Notes under the pieces: model-generated
The model's input: only the letters and a program-made list of their open reading frames with translations
The model's database searches: none
Told to the model about the DNA's origin: nothing
Part shown: one piece after another, positions 43,758-52,662 of the stretch
Layout of the letters: every line of letters starts with the position of its first letter
Position numbering within the stretch: position 1 is the stretch's first letter
Assembly (NCBI GenBank): GCA_003725745.1
Contig: RHDP01000001.1
Span: 4,782,501-4,846,500 of the forward strand
Source of the DNA: Streptomyces sp. I6
GTDB taxonomy: Bacteria > Actinomycetota > Actinomycetes > Streptomycetales > Streptomycetaceae
Length of the DNA stretch: 64,000 nt
Direction: 5' to 3'
Program-made: the position numbers and the translations under genes

Positions 43758-44197
43758 TCAGTGCTCCGCTGATGAGGGGCGGCGGAAGTGACCAGTTCGG
43801 TGAGGACTCCGTGGCAGTCCTTGGGGTGCAGGAACGTGATCCTGGAGCCCATCGAACCGGTGCGGGGCTCGTCGTAGAGGACCCGTACGCCCTTGCCCCG
43901 GATGTCGTCGGCGGCACCGTCCACGTCCGCCGTGCCGAAGGCGATGTGGTGGACCCCCTCGCCGTTCTTGGCCAGCCACTTCCCGACCGCGGAGTCCTCT
44001 CGGGTGGGCTCCAGCAGCTGGAGGTAGGAGGCCCCGCCGTCCGAGGTCTCGTTGATCTTGAGCATGGCCTCCCGGACGCCCTGCTCCTCGTTGACCTCCG
44101 TGTGGAAGACCTCGAAGCCGTAGGTGGCCCGGTAGAACTCGACGGTCCTGTCGAGGTCGAAACAGGCGATCCCGATGTGGTCGATTCGCGTCAGCAT
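43758..44197 (-). CDS. mce: Methylmalonyl-CoA epimerase; frame break at the 3' end
   Basis: Interconverts (2R)- and (2S)-methylmalonyl-CoA. It belongs to the glyoxalase/VOC fold: MLTRIDHIGIACFDLD with a metal His, FHTEVNEEQGVREAML, the GEGVHHIAFG metal His and HPKDCHGVLTELV with the last Glu ligand. As written the frame runs on to 43673 with a 32-residue basic tail. Restoring one base in the G4 run 43776-43779 gives an ending SSAEH and a stop at 43758, with 146 residues, the normal size. It is divergent from the thiolase gene, sharing a 148-base promoter region. Confidence 0.93.
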
Positions 44198-44345
44198 GCC
44201 TCCAGTGCAGCGCTCCCGGCGGTGGTTACGCAACGTGCGCGCGATCACACGCGCAGCCCGGTGACCCGAACGCCGACCGCTCAGTACAGTTCGAGTAAAC
44301 CCTCGTTCACTCCTCAGCCGCCGTGCTGGAAGGGGATCGCCTCTC

Positions 44346-45548
44346 ATGACCGGAACGAACAGCACCACATCCGTCATCGTCGCCGGGGCCCGCACTCCCA
44401 TGGGGCGGCTGCTCGGCTCTCTGAAGTCGTTCTCCGGCGCCGACCTGGGCGGATTCGCCATCAAGGCCGCGCTGGACCGGGCCGGCATCGGCGGCGACCA
44501 GGTGCAGTACGTGATCATGGGCCAGGTGCTGCAGGCCGGCGCCGGGCAGATCCCGGCCCGGCAGGCGGCCGTCAAGGCGGGCATCCCGATGAGCGTCCCG
44601 GCCCTCACGGTCAACAAGGTGTGCCTGTCCGGGCTCGACGCGATCGCCCTCGCCGACCAGCTGATCCGTGCGGGTGAATTCGACATCGTCGTGGCCGGCG
44701 GCCAGGAGTCCATGACCAACGCGCCGCACCTGCTGCCGAAGTCCCGCGAGGGCTTCAAGTACGGCGCGATCGGGATGCTCGACGCCATGGCGCACGACGG
44801 TCTCACCGACTCGTTCGAGAACATCGCCATGGGCGAGTCCACCGAGAAGCACAACACCCGCCTCGGCATCGCCCGTCCCGAGCAGGACGAGGTCGCCGCG
44901 CTGTCCCACCAGCGCGCCGCCGCCGCGCAGAAGAACGGCCTGTTCGAGGCCGAGATCACACCCGTCGAGATCCCGCAGCGCAAGGGCGAGCCGGTCGTCT
45001 TCAGCAAGGACGAGGGCATCCGCGCCGAGACCACCGTGGAGTCGCTCGGCAAGCTGCGCCCCGCGTTCGCCAAGGACGGCACGATCACCGCCGGCACCTC
45101 GTCGCAGATCTCCGACGGCGCCGCCGCCGTGGTCGTGATGAGCAAGGCCAAGGCCGAGGAGCTCGGCCTGGACTGGATCGCCGAGATCGGTGCCCACGGA
45201 AACGTCGCGGGCCCGGACAACTCGCTGCAGTCCCAGCCGTCCAACGCCATCGCGCACGCCCTGAAGAAGGACGGCCTGGAGGTCTCGGACCTCGACCTCA
45301 TCGAGATCAACGAGGCGTTCGCCGCGGTCGCCGTGCAGTCGATGAAGGACCTCGGGGTGTCCCCGGAAAAGGTGAACGTCAACGGCGGCGCGATCGCCCT
45401 GGGCCACCCGATCGGCATGTCCGGCGCCCGCATCGTGCTGCACCTCGCGCTCGAGCTGAAGCGGCGCGGCGGCGGGATCGGGGCTGCGGCGCTGTGCGGC
45501 GGCGGCGGCCAGGGCGACGCGCTGATCGTGCGCGTGCCGGCGAAGTAA
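44346..45548 (+). CDS. Acetyl-CoA acetyltransferase (thiolase)
   Basis: A 400-residue thiolase that condenses two acetyl-CoA to acetoacetyl-CoA or reverses this. The nucleophile is Cys93 ([11 protein letters not shown]); [11 protein letters not shown] and His355 ([11 protein letters not shown]) and Cys384 ([12 protein letters not shown]) complete the active site. The sequence type ([17 protein letters not shown], short CGGGGQG ending) is that of biosynthetic thiolases. It is followed after 26 bases by meaB and precedes no dehydrogenase here; the hydroxybutyryl-CoA dehydrogenase lies 17 kb away. Confidence 0.95.
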   Translation: MTGTNSTTSVIVAGARTPMGRLLGSLKSFSGADLGGFAIKAALDRAGIGGDQVQYVIMGQVLQAGAGQIPARQAAVKAGIPMSVPALTVNKVCLSGLDAIALADQLIRAGEFDIVVAGGQESMTNAPHLLPKSREGFKYGAIGMLDAMAHDGLTDSFENIAMGESTEKHNTRLGIARPEQDEVAALSHQRAAAAQKNGLFEAEITPVEIPQRKGEPVVFSKDEGIRAETTVESLGKLRPAFAKDGTITAGTSSQISDGAAAVVVMSKAKAEELGLDWIAEIGAHGNVAGPDNSLQSQPSNAIAHALKKDGLEVSDLDLIEINEAFAAVAVQSMKDLGVSPEKVNVNGGAIALGHPIGMSGARIVLHLALELKRRGGGIGAAALCGGGGQGDALIVRVPAK

Positions 45549-45574
45549 GCCTCTCGGAGATCGGAGCACGCACG

Positions 45575-46531
45575 ATGGTGGACGTCCCCCAGCTGGTCGC
45601 CCAGGCGAGGGAGGGCAGGCCGCGGGCCGTGGCCCGGCTGATCTCACTCGTCGAGGGGGCGTCCCCGCAGCTCCGCGAGGTCATGGCGGAACTCGCGCCG
45701 CTGACCGGCGGCGCGTACGTGGTGGGCCTGACCGGTTCGCCGGGCGTCGGCAAGTCGACGTCCACCTCGGCGCTGGTGACGGCGTACCGGAAGGCCGGCA
45801 GGCGCGTCGGCGTGCTCGCCGTCGACCCGTCGTCCCCGTTCAGCGGCGGTGCGCTGCTCGGGGACCGGGTGCGGATGTCCGACCACGCCTCCGACCCCGG
45901 GGTCTACATCCGCTCGATGGCCACCCGCGGCCACCTCGGCGGCCTCGCCTGGGCCGCGCCCCAGGCGATCCGGGTCCTCGACGCGGCCGGCTGCGACGTG
46001 GTGCTCGTGGAGACCGTCGGGGTCGGCCAGTCGGAGGTGGAGATCGCCTCCCAGGCCGACACGTCCGTGGTGCTGCTGGCCCCCGGGATGGGCGACGGCA
46101 TCCAGGCCGCGAAGGCGGGGATCCTCGAGATCGGCGACGTGTACGTGGTCAACAAGGCGGACCGCGACGGCGCCGACGCCACCGCCCGCGAACTCAACCA
46201 CATGCTCGGGCTCGGCGAGTCCCGGGCGCCGGGCGACTGGCGCCCGCCGATCGTGAAGACGGTCGCCGCGCGGGCGCAGGGTGTCGACGAGGTCGTCGAG
46301 GCCCTGGAGAAGCACCGCGCCTGGATGGAGGAACACGGTGTCCTCGCCGAGCGACGCGCCCGGCGCGCCGCGCACGAGGTGGAGACCATCGCCGTCACCG
46401 CTCTCCGCGAGCGCATCGGCGACCTCAGCGGGGACCGCCGCCTGGACGCCCTCGCGGAGCGGATCGTCGCGGGGGAACTGGACCCCTACGCGGCGGCCGA
46501 CGAACTGGTGGCGGGTCTGACCGGCGACTGA
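45575..46531 (+). CDS. meaB: Methylmalonyl-CoA mutase-associated GTPase MeaB
   Basis: MeaB is a G3E GTPase chaperone that loads and protects adenosylcobalamin-dependent mutases. The start is ATG 45575, with GGAG about 10 bases upstream. The P-loop is GSPGVGKS at residues 54-61, LAVDPSSPFSGGALLGDR is the family switch region, VETVGVGQSEVEIA follows, and NKAD supplies guanine specificity. The 318-residue length is normal. Nearby clients are icmA in this window and the mut genes outside it; the epimerase gene is divergent across the thiolase. Confidence 0.95.
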   Translation: MVDVPQLVAQAREGRPRAVARLISLVEGASPQLREVMAELAPLTGGAYVVGLTGSPGVGKSTSTSALVTAYRKAGRRVGVLAVDPSSPFSGGALLGDRVRMSDHASDPGVYIRSMATRGHLGGLAWAAPQAIRVLDAAGCDVVLVETVGVGQSEVEIASQADTSVVLLAPGMGDGIQAAKAGILEIGDVYVVNKADRDGADATARELNHMLGLGESRAPGDWRPPIVKTVAARAQGVDEVVEALEKHRAWMEEHGVLAERRARRAAHEVETIAVTALRERIGDLSGDRRLDALAERIVAGELDPYAAADELVAGLTGD

Positions 46532-46536
46532 GCCCC

Positions 46537-46580
46537 GTGCGGCGCCTCGGGCCGGGCGCGCCGAGCCCGAGGCGCCGCAC
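46537..46580 (+). terminator. Strong terminator after meaB
   Basis: Perfect 16-bp stem GTGCGGCGCCTCGGGC (46537-46552) / complement at 46565-46580, 12-base loop, followed by GAAAT. Confidence 0.85.
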
Positions 46581-46906
46581 GAAATCGGGCGCGCCCGCAT
46601 CCGAAGCGCCGTATGCGCCGTACGCGCCCGCCGCCGCGGGCAACGCCCGTCCGGGGCGCCTGGTCCGTACCGGCGCCTCGCGTCGCAGCACCCCGGCGGG
46701 TCCGGCGGGTCCGGCGGATGCGGCGGATGCGGCGGGTCCGGCTGGGCCTTCCCCGTACAGGGCCCGCACGGCTCCCCACGGGCCCCACCGACCCTCGGAC
46801 GGCCTGCACCGGCCTGCACCGGCCTGCACCGGTCTGCACCTGTCTGCACCCGGCCCGGACGGCCGTCCGGGCCGGGTGCCGCGCGCCTCTGCCGCCCCGG
46901 TACCGG
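46581..46906 (+). other. Intergenic region between convergent genes, with two simple tandem repeats
   Basis: No supported gene. Two repeat tracts: 9-bp units CCGGCGGGT/CCGGCGGAT/GCGGCGGAT at 46693-46737 and exact 10-bp units GGCCTGCACC at 46801-46850 (three perfect, two variant). The rest is featureless GC-rich sequence. Confidence 0.75.
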
Positions 46907-47530
46907 TCAGTCGCCGTCGGTGCCCCTGTCCTGGTCGCAGGCGTCACCGTGCCCGTCCGAGCCGTGCCCGTCCGAGCCGTCCTCGTCCGACTCCGCATCG
47001 GAGGCCCCGCGCGCCTCCGTCGAGACCTTCGCGGTCTTCACGTCGACGGTCAGATCGTGCTCCCGGCCGTCCAGCCCCCGGACCTCGGCCTCCCAGACGA
47101 CGGTGCCGCCCGGGCCGTGGGCGTGGTCGAGCTGGACCGAGGTCACGGTGCCGGGGACGGCGGACTCGGCGGCCTCGGCCGCCCGGGTTGCCGTGACCGG
47201 CGCGTCCTGTGCCGACGGATCGTGGTCGTCGCCGTCCGAGCGCTCGGTCGAGACGACCTCTCCGGTGGCCGCGTCGACGGTCACGTCATGGCGGTCGCCG
47301 TCCCTGCCGTGGATGTCCACCTCCCACTCGGCGTCGTCCAGGCCGGCGCCGGTCACGGTCCCCGGCGCCGCGCCCAGGGCCGTGTCGATCGCCTCGGAGA
47401 TGGTGATCTTCGACTGTGCCGCGTCACCGCGATCCCCGTCCCCGTTCTGCACGGCGAACGCGCCGGCGGTGCCTCCGCCGGCGAGGAGCGCCGCGGTGAG
47501 GGTCGCGGTGGCCAGTGTGCGTCGCATCAT
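46907..47530 (-). CDS. Secreted protein with two PepSY domains
   Basis: A 207-residue exported protein. ATG 47530 has GGAAGG eight bases upstream; the next codon is also ATG (47527). Residues 1-27 are a signal peptide (MMRRTLATATLTAALLAGGG then AGAFA). Two PepSY units follow: ITISEAIDTALGAAPGTV...WEVDIHGRDGDRHDVTVDAATGEVVS and VTATRAAEAAESAVPGTV...WEAEVRGLDGREHDLTVDVKTAKVS. The tail is acidic with a GSDGHGSDGHG repeat and one cysteine. PepSY domains are thought to inhibit or sense extracellular enzymes. It is divergent from an OmpR-type two-component system, and the shared 117-base gap holds regulator-like direct repeats, so it is probably the main target of that system. Confidence 0.87.
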   Translation of the reverse strand: MMRRTLATATLTAALLAGGGTAGAFAVQNGDGDRGDAAQSKITISEAIDTALGAAPGTVTGAGLDDAEWEVDIHGRDGDRHDVTVDAATGEVVSTERSDGDDHDPSAQDAPVTATRAAEAAESAVPGTVTSVQLDHAHGPGGTVVWEAEVRGLDGREHDLTVDVKTAKVSTEARGASDAESDEDGSDGHGSDGHGDACDQDRGTDGD

Positions 47531-47587
47531 GGGTCGTGCCTTCCGGTGACGGGTGGTGATGACGGGATCCACCCTGCCCGGGCGACG

Positions 47588-47624
47588 CTGAAGCCCGCCT
47601 GAAGGCACCTGAAGGCGCCTTCAG
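47588..47624. promoter_or_regulatory. Direct-repeat operator between PepSY gene and response regulator
   Basis: CTGAAG occurs at 47588, 47599 and 47609 (11- and 10-bp steps, one helical turn); the last is part of the perfect palindrome CTGAAGGCGCCTTCAG (47609-47624). Spacing matches OmpR/PhoB-type half-sites, suggesting binding by the adjacent response regulator. Confidence 0.65.
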
Positions 47625-47647
47625 GATCCGTTTGCGACGCTGTGCCC

Positions 47648-48313
47648 ATGAGGCTGTTGATCGTGGAGGACGAGAAGCGGCTCGCGCGGTCCCTCGCCGC
47701 CGGGCTCACCGCCGAGGGCTACGCCGTCGACGTGGTGCACGACGGCCTGGAGGCACTGCACCGCGCCGGCGAATGCCCGTACGACCTCGTCCTCCTCGAC
47801 GTCATGCTGCCGGGTGTGAACGGCTACCGCGTCTGCGGCGCCCTCCGCGCCGCCGGGAACGACGTCCCGATCCTGATGCTGACCGCCAAGGACGGCGAGT
47901 ACGACGAGGCCGAGGGCCTCGACACCGGCGCCGACGACTATCTGACCAAGCCGTTCTCGTATGTCGTCCTCGTCGCCCGGATCAAGGCGCTGCTGCGCCG
48001 CCGAGGGCGTGCCGACGGCGCTTCGCCGGTGCTGCGGGCCGGGGACATCGCCGTCGACACCGCCGCCCGCCGCGTGCACCGGGGGGACGACGAGATCGCC
48101 CTCACCGCCAAGGAGTTCGCCGTCCTGGAGCAGCTCGCCCTGCGGCCCGGGGAAGTGGTCGGCAAACCGGAGATCCTGGAGCACGTCTGGGACTTCGCCT
48201 ACGACGGCGACCCGAACATCGTCGAGGTGTACATCAGCTCGCTGCGCCGCAAGCTGGGTGCCTCGGCGATCCAGACGGTGCGCGGCGCGGGTTACCGGCT
48301 GGCGGACCGGTGA
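47648..48313 (+). CDS. OmpR-family response regulator
   Basis: A 221-residue DNA-binding regulator. ATG 47648 (MRLLIVEDEKRLARS) is used; GTG 47642 would add two residues. The receiver has acidic DE at 8-9, phospho-acceptor Asp51 (LVLLDVMLPG), Thr in LMLTAKD and Lys in YLTKPF. The C-terminal winged helix shows EIALTAKEFAVLEQLALRPGEV in parts and ends IQTVRGAGYRLADR. It overlaps the kinase start (GTGA) and probably controls the divergent PepSY gene and itself through the direct repeats at 47588-47624. Confidence 0.94.
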   Translation: MRLLIVEDEKRLARSLAAGLTAEGYAVDVVHDGLEALHRAGECPYDLVLLDVMLPGVNGYRVCGALRAAGNDVPILMLTAKDGEYDEAEGLDTGADDYLTKPFSYVVLVARIKALLRRRGRADGASPVLRAGDIAVDTAARRVHRGDDEIALTAKEFAVLEQLALRPGEVVGKPEILEHVWDFAYDGDPNIVEVYISSLRRKLGASAIQTVRGAGYRLADR

Positions 48314-49650
48314 GTTCGGTACGGGCCAGGGCCGCGCTGGGCGCCACACTGGTCGTCGCGGTGGCCCTGGTCGGCGCCGGGCTGACCGTGCTGTTCGTAC
48401 TGCGGGCGAACCTGACCGACCAGGCCGGGCTCCAGGCCGAGGCCACCGCCCGGAACGTCGCCACCCAGCTCGGCCTCGGCGTGCCCTACGACGGTCTGGA
48501 CCTGCCGGACGGCGAGGACCGCCCGGTGCGGGTGACCGCCGAGGACGGCCGGGTGCGCGCGGCCAGTGAGGACCTGGAGGCGATGGCCGGGACGCCCGCC
48601 GCCCCGGACGACGACGAGGACGGACCGCGCTTCGGGGACGGCACCGCCACGGTGGACGGCGACACGGCGGACTACCGCTTCGCGGTCGTACGGGCCGACG
48701 GGAGCCACGGCGGAACCGTCACCGTCGCCGCGGGGGCGCCCCTGGCGGCCGTGCACCGGGCCGTCGAATCGGTCCGGGACGCCATGCTGATCGGGCTGCC
48801 CGTGATGCTGGCCGTCGTGGCGGCCGTGACCTGGCTGGTGACGCGCCGGGCGCTGCGTCCCGTGGAGGCCGTCCGCAGCGAGATGGCGGCGATCACCGCG
48901 TCCGAGGATCTCTCCCGGCGCGTGCCCGAGCCGGACTCGCGTGATGAGATCGCCCGGCTGGCCCGGACGACCAACGAGACCCTCGCCGCGCTGGAGGCCT
49001 CGGTCGAGCGGCAGCGGCGTTTCGTCGCGGACGCCTCGCACGAGCTGCGCAGCCCGATCGCCTCCCTGCGCACCCAGCTGGAGGTGGGCGCCGCGCACCC
49101 CGGTCTGCTGGACGTGGCCGGCGCGGTCGCCGACACCGTGCGCCTTCAGCAGCTCGCCGCCGATCTGCTGCTGCTGGCCCGGCTGGACGCGGGGGAGAGG
49201 CCCGGCCTTGTCGGGCTGGACCTGGCGGAGGCGGTCCGCGAGGAGGTCGCGCGGCGCGGCGCAGCGGACCGCGTGCCGGTGGCCGTGGACGCCGGGGAGC
49301 CGGTGCCGGTGGCGGGGTCGCCCGGGCAGCTGGCCCGGGTCCTCGGCAATCTGCTGGACAACGCCCAGCGGCATGCGCGCCGCACGGTGACCGTGACGGT
49401 CCGGCGCGAGGGCCGGGACGCGGTGCTCACCGTGGCGGACGACGGTCCGGGGGTGCCGGAGCCGGAGCGCGAGCGGGTCTTCGAACGCTTCGTCCGCCTG
49501 GACGACGCCCGTACCCGTGACGCGGGCGGCGCGGGCCTCGGGCTCGCGATCGCCCGGGACGTGGCCCGGCGCCACGGCGGAACGCTGACGCTCGCCGAGG
49601 CGGCCGGCGGTGGTGCTCTGCTCGTGCTCCGTCTGCCCCTGGCGTCCTGA
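48310..49650 (+). CDS. Sensor histidine kinase of the OmpR-type pair
   Basis: A 446-residue membrane kinase. GTG 48310 overlaps the regulator stop by four bases. Two membrane helices flank an extracytoplasmic loop of about 125 residues (first at about 8-30, second at about 160-178); the loop is acidic (DGEDRPV, PDDDEDG). HAMP follows (RRALRPVEAVRSEMAAI), then the phospho-acceptor His244 (ADASHELRSPI), the N box LGNLLDNAQRHA and G boxes DDGPGVPEPER and GGAGLGLAIA. The acidic sensor loop and the acidic PepSY protein together hint at a cation or cell-envelope stress signal; that is inference. Confidence 0.93.
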   Translation: MSSVRARAALGATLVVAVALVGAGLTVLFVLRANLTDQAGLQAEATARNVATQLGLGVPYDGLDLPDGEDRPVRVTAEDGRVRAASEDLEAMAGTPAAPDDDEDGPRFGDGTATVDGDTADYRFAVVRADGSHGGTVTVAAGAPLAAVHRAVESVRDAMLIGLPVMLAVVAAVTWLVTRRALRPVEAVRSEMAAITASEDLSRRVPEPDSRDEIARLARTTNETLAALEASVERQRRFVADASHELRSPIASLRTQLEVGAAHPGLLDVAGAVADTVRLQQLAADLLLLARLDAGERPGLVGLDLAEAVREEVARRGAADRVPVAVDAGEPVPVAGSPGQLARVLGNLLDNAQRHARRTVTVTVRREGRDAVLTVADDGPGVPEPERERVFERFVRLDDARTRDAGGAGLGLAIARDVARRHGGTLTLAEAAGGGALLVLRLPLAS

Positions 49651-50014
49651 ACGGCCCTGCCTCCGGCGTCGCCTCGGGGTCCCGAACGGACGGCGGGCCG
49701 GTCGCCGACGGATGGCCGCCCGGTCACGGTGTCCGGTCGTGAGCCTGGTCACTGTCCGGCTCACGGCGGCCGGTCGCGGGTCCCCGTCCGGTCACGGCGG
49801 CCGGTGGCCCGCCACCGGCCGCCGTGACCGGCCTCCGGGACGCCGCACCCGACCGCGCCGGGCACGCCCCGTCCCCGCGCCGCGCCGGCTCCACCCATGC
49901 CCATTCCCCCAGGGCACGTGGTCGGACGGCGTGGCGGGGGCGGCGGGTCAGCAGGTCAGCGGCCGGATCCGGTGCCCGAGCCGGCGCCCGAGCCGGCGGT
50001 GCACGCGTGCACCG
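49651..50014 (+). terminator. Intergenic region with a long terminator hairpin (49788-49831)
   Basis: The gap between the kinase and a convergent MarR gene. CCGGTCACGGCGGCCGGTGG (49788-49807) pairs almost perfectly with 49812-49831 around a 4-base loop, a bidirectional terminator. Just upstream are decayed copies of CGGTCACGG/CCGGTCGTGAG (49723-49780), so the hairpin may have grown by duplication. Nothing else was recognised. Confidence 0.75.
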
Positions 50015-50491
50015 TCAGACTTTGCCCCGGCGGCCGCGCAGGTGCTCCGCCACCGGCTTCAGGGATTCGTGGAGGTCGGCGAGCGCCTCCGGGGGCAACA
50101 GGTCGATGAAGTGCTGCCGCACGGACTCGACGTGGTGCGGTGCGACCTTCTGCATGGTCTCCGTGCCCTGGTCGGTGAGCACCGCGTAGAGCCCGCGGCG
50201 GTCGGACTCGCAGTTCTCCCGGCGCACCAGGCCCGCGTTCTCCATGCGGGTGATCTGGTGCGAAAGCCGGCTCTTGGACTGCAGCGTGGCCGCCGCCAGA
50301 TCGCTCATCCTCATGCGCCGCTCGGGGGACTCGGAGAGGTTGACGAGGATCTCGTAGTCGTTGATGGTCAGGCCGAACGGTTGCAGATCCTTCTCCATCT
50401 GGTACGCAAGCAGCCTGTTGACGTCCAGATAGGTGCGCCAGGCGCACTGCTCCGCATCGCTCAGCCAGCGCGTGGCCGTCTCGGTTTCCAT
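50015..50491 (-). CDS. MarR-family transcriptional regulator
   Basis: A 158-residue winged-helix regulator. It has the MarR layout: helices 1-2 (AWRTYLDVNRLLAYQMEKDL), the HTH (MRMSDLAAATLQSKSRLSHQITRME in parts), the wing with ENCESDRRGLYAVLTDQG and C-terminal dimerisation helices. ATG 50491 lies just after CATATATG; a TAGGGT (-10-like) sits 15 bases upstream on the minus strand. It follows the AIM24 trio by 118 bases on the same strand. Such regulators usually bind their own promoter and respond to aromatic or lipophilic ligands. Confidence 0.92.
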   Translation of the reverse strand: METETATRWLSDAEQCAWRTYLDVNRLLAYQMEKDLQPFGLTINDYEILVNLSESPERRMRMSDLAAATLQSKSRLSHQITRMENAGLVRRENCESDRRGLYAVLTDQGTETMQKVAPHHVESVRQHFIDLLPPEALADLHESLKPVAEHLRGRRGKV

Positions 50492-50609
50492 ATATGAATG
50501 CTACCCTAAGAAGTTGAAATCGGGACGAAATGGGGGACGGTCACATCCGGCACCCCTGGCCCCCCGTGAAGGGCGCAGACGTTCGACGTCACACTCCGCA
50601 GCCTACCGC

Positions 50610-51383
50610 TCACAACCCGAAGCGGCGCTGGAGGTCCCCCAGCTGACCGGGCAGACGCGGGGTGGTGCCGTGCTGAACAGGGCCGTGGCCACCGCCGGGC
50701 ACCCCGTCCGCGTGCGGGACCGCACCCGTCGCCACCTCCGGCATGAGCGTTTCGGTCGACTGCATCAGCACCGTGCCCGCGCCCACGAACTCGAACTGGT
50801 GCTCCTCGCCGGACGCCCCACCGATCCCGGACAGCTGCCGCAGACCGCCCATCACCCCGCTCATGTACCCGTGGTCGTAGTGGTGGCACGGCGAGGGGCA
50901 GTCCGCCCAGCCCACCAGCGCCTGCGGGTCCACCCGGATCGGCGGCTCCATGAAGACCACGGGCCCGTTCGACGCGGCGACGAACTTCCCCGTGCCGATC
51001 AGAGTGAGGAAGCCCGGCACGATCGACTGCTTCAGCGCCAGCGAGGGCTGGTACGCCAGCAGGTTCCCGGCGCGGATCGTCAGATTGCCGTCGTCGAGGT
51101 CGAAGGAGTTGACGTCGAAGGCCCGGTCGGCGAGCAGCATCTTGCCGCTGCCCTCAGCGACCACCCAGTCGCTCGCGTGCAGCGGCGAGTGGAAACTGGT
51201 GCGCATCAGCCGGTCCAGCCGGCCGTGGCCGATCCCGTTGAAGTCGATCCGCCCGTAGTAGGCGATCATCTTCCCCTTCTGCAGAAACCACTGGGAGCCC
51301 TTGAGCTCCACGCAGAAGGTGTACGAGTTGACGTTGTCGTCGCTCGGCAGCGACATCGGGTCATGGATCACCGGCGTGCTCAC
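50610..51383 (-). CDS. AIM24 family protein (third of three)
   Basis: A 257-residue member of the AIM24/TerD-neighbour beta-fold family. It starts ATG 51383, overlapping the previous gene by four bases. Characteristic parts are VELKGSQWFLQKGKMIAYYG, GSGKMLLADRAFDV, NLTIRAGNLLAYQPSL, FLTLIGTGKFVAAS and VDPQALVGW. Compared with the two upstream paralogues it has a 45-residue Gly/His/Pro-rich C-terminal extension (GGGHGPVQHGTTPRL). The family name comes from a mitochondrial inner-membrane organising protein; the bacterial role is unknown. Confidence 0.88.
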   Translation of the reverse strand: MSTPVIHDPMSLPSDDNVNSYTFCVELKGSQWFLQKGKMIAYYGRIDFNGIGHGRLDRLMRTSFHSPLHASDWVVAEGSGKMLLADRAFDVNSFDLDDGNLTIRAGNLLAYQPSLALKQSIVPGFLTLIGTGKFVAASNGPVVFMEPPIRVDPQALVGWADCPSPCHHYDHGYMSGVMGGLRQLSGIGGASGEEHQFEFVGAGTVLMQSTETLMPEVATGAVPHADGVPGGGHGPVQHGTTPRLPGQLGDLQRRFGL

Positions 51384-52030
51384 AGCTTCTCCTCCGACGC
51401 CTGGACGTACACCGCACCACTGCCGCTCAGCTCCAGCTGGAACGCCTCGCCCGAGCCGCGCCCCACCATGTCGCGCCAGCCCAGCGCCGTGGAGAGCTTG
51501 TTCCGCACGTCGCCGTGGTGTGCGACGTACGCCTGGGGGTCGACATGGACCGGCCGGCCGGGCGTGATCGGCAGCTCGATCACCCCTCCGTGCGCCATGA
51601 CCGCGACCGCGCCGTGGCCCTTCAGGGTGGTGGTGAAGAGGCCCTGGCCGGTGACCTGGCCGCGCACCATCCCCATGACCCCGCCCTGAGAACCCATGAA
51701 CATGGTGCCCTGCTGCAGCGTGCCGTCGAAGGCGAGCAGCCGGTCGGCCTCGACGTAGAGGGTGTCACCGGTGAGGTTGACGACCTGGATGTGGTGGCCG
51801 CCGTGGCCGAACACCACCGTGCCGGAGCCCTCCACCGTCATCAGCGGAGCCGCCTCGTCCGCGACCCGCCGCCCGATCATCGACATCAGGCCGCCCTGGC
51901 CGCCGGCGATGTTCGGGGTGAAGGAGACGTCGCCCTTGTAGGCGAGCATCGCGCCGCGCTGGCTGTACATCCTCTGGCCGGGGACCACCGTCGCCTCGAC
52001 CATCTTCGAGTTGACCTCGCGGAACGGCAT
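51380..52030 (-). CDS. AIM24 family protein (second of three)
   Basis: A 216-residue AIM24 protein with YSQRGAMLAYKGDVSFTPN, VEGSGTVVFGHGGHHIQVVNL, TLYVEADRLLAFDGTLQQG and GLFTTTLKGHGAVAVMAHG, then HVDPQAYVAHHGDV. The pattern is of repeated short beta strands with G-x-G turns. Its ATG overlaps the stop of the first paralogue by one base (TGATG) and its end overlaps the third by four, so all three are translationally coupled. Confidence 0.88.
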   Translation of the reverse strand: MPFREVNSKMVEATVVPGQRMYSQRGAMLAYKGDVSFTPNIAGGQGGLMSMIGRRVADEAAPLMTVEGSGTVVFGHGGHHIQVVNLTGDTLYVEADRLLAFDGTLQQGTMFMGSQGGVMGMVRGQVTGQGLFTTTLKGHGAVAVMAHGGVIELPITPGRPVHVDPQAYVAHHGDVRNKLSTALGWRDMVGRGSGEAFQLELSGSGAVYVQASEEKL

Positions 52031-52662
52031 CAGACGTCCCCTCCCACGGTGTTCCGCTCACTCGGCTGCACGTACACGAGCCCGTCGCCCTCGAACCGGA
52101 TCTGGAAGGCCTCGCCACCGCCCTCGCCCACGAGCGTCCGGAACGTGACCCCGGACTGGAACTGCTGCTGCAGATCGCCCTGGTGGGCGACATACGCCCC
52201 CGGGTCCACGGAGAGCGGGTACTGGGGCGTCACCCGCAGCACCACGGCCGGGCCGTCCGACATGATCGCGGCCTGGCCGGTGCCCTCCACGGTCGTGGTG
52301 AACAGGCCGTTCCCGGTCGCGCCGCCGCGCAGACCGGTGAAGCTGGTGCCGGTGCGCAGCCCGCCGTCCGTGCAGAGGAGATTGCTGGACTCGACGTACA
52401 GCTTGTCGCCGTGCAGGGAGACGAGATTGATCTCGGAGGCGCGATCGGCGAAGTAGCAGGTGCCCTGGCCCTTCACCTCCATCAGGGCCATCTGCTCGCC
52501 GGTGAGGCGGCGGGTCACCATGCCGCGCAGGCCCTCGCCGCCGCCGGTCAGTTTCTTGAAGTCCATCCGGCCGTCGTACGCGACCATGGACCCGTTCTTC
52601 GCCTTGACGGAGTCCCCGGTCATGTCGACGGCGAGCACTTTGCTGCCTTGCAGTCGGAACAT
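52030..52662 (-). CDS. AIM24 family protein (first of three)
   Basis: A 210-residue AIM24 protein. ATG 52662 (MFRLQGSKVLAVDMTGDSV) is chosen because it starts the domain; an in-frame start at 52749 would add 29 non-conserved residues. It has the same core as its neighbours: MVAYDGRMDFKKLTGG, VKGQGTCYFADRASEINL, LYVESSNLLCTDGG, GNGLFTTTVEGTGQAAI and VDPGAYVAHQGDL. No strong ribosome site is visible. It heads the three-gene set and is divergent from a DUF3817 gene. Confidence 0.86.
   Translation of the reverse strand: MFRLQGSKVLAVDMTGDSVKAKNGSMVAYDGRMDFKKLTGGGEGLRGMVTRRLTGEQMALMEVKGQGTCYFADRASEINLVSLHGDKLYVESSNLLCTDGGLRTGTSFTGLRGGATGNGLFTTTVEGTGQAAIMSDGPAVVLRVTPQYPLSVDPGAYVAHQGDLQQQFQSGVTFRTLVGEGGGEAFQIRFEGDGLVYVQPSERNTVGGDV

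Noticed and set aside
41181-43772. 863-codon plus-strand frame opposite scy
   Set aside because: It is the complement of the GAG/GCC heptad repeats of scy; Leu/Gly-rich shadow without start context.
46801-46850. CRISPR-like array
   Set aside because: Units are 10 bp without spacers; no cas genes in the window.
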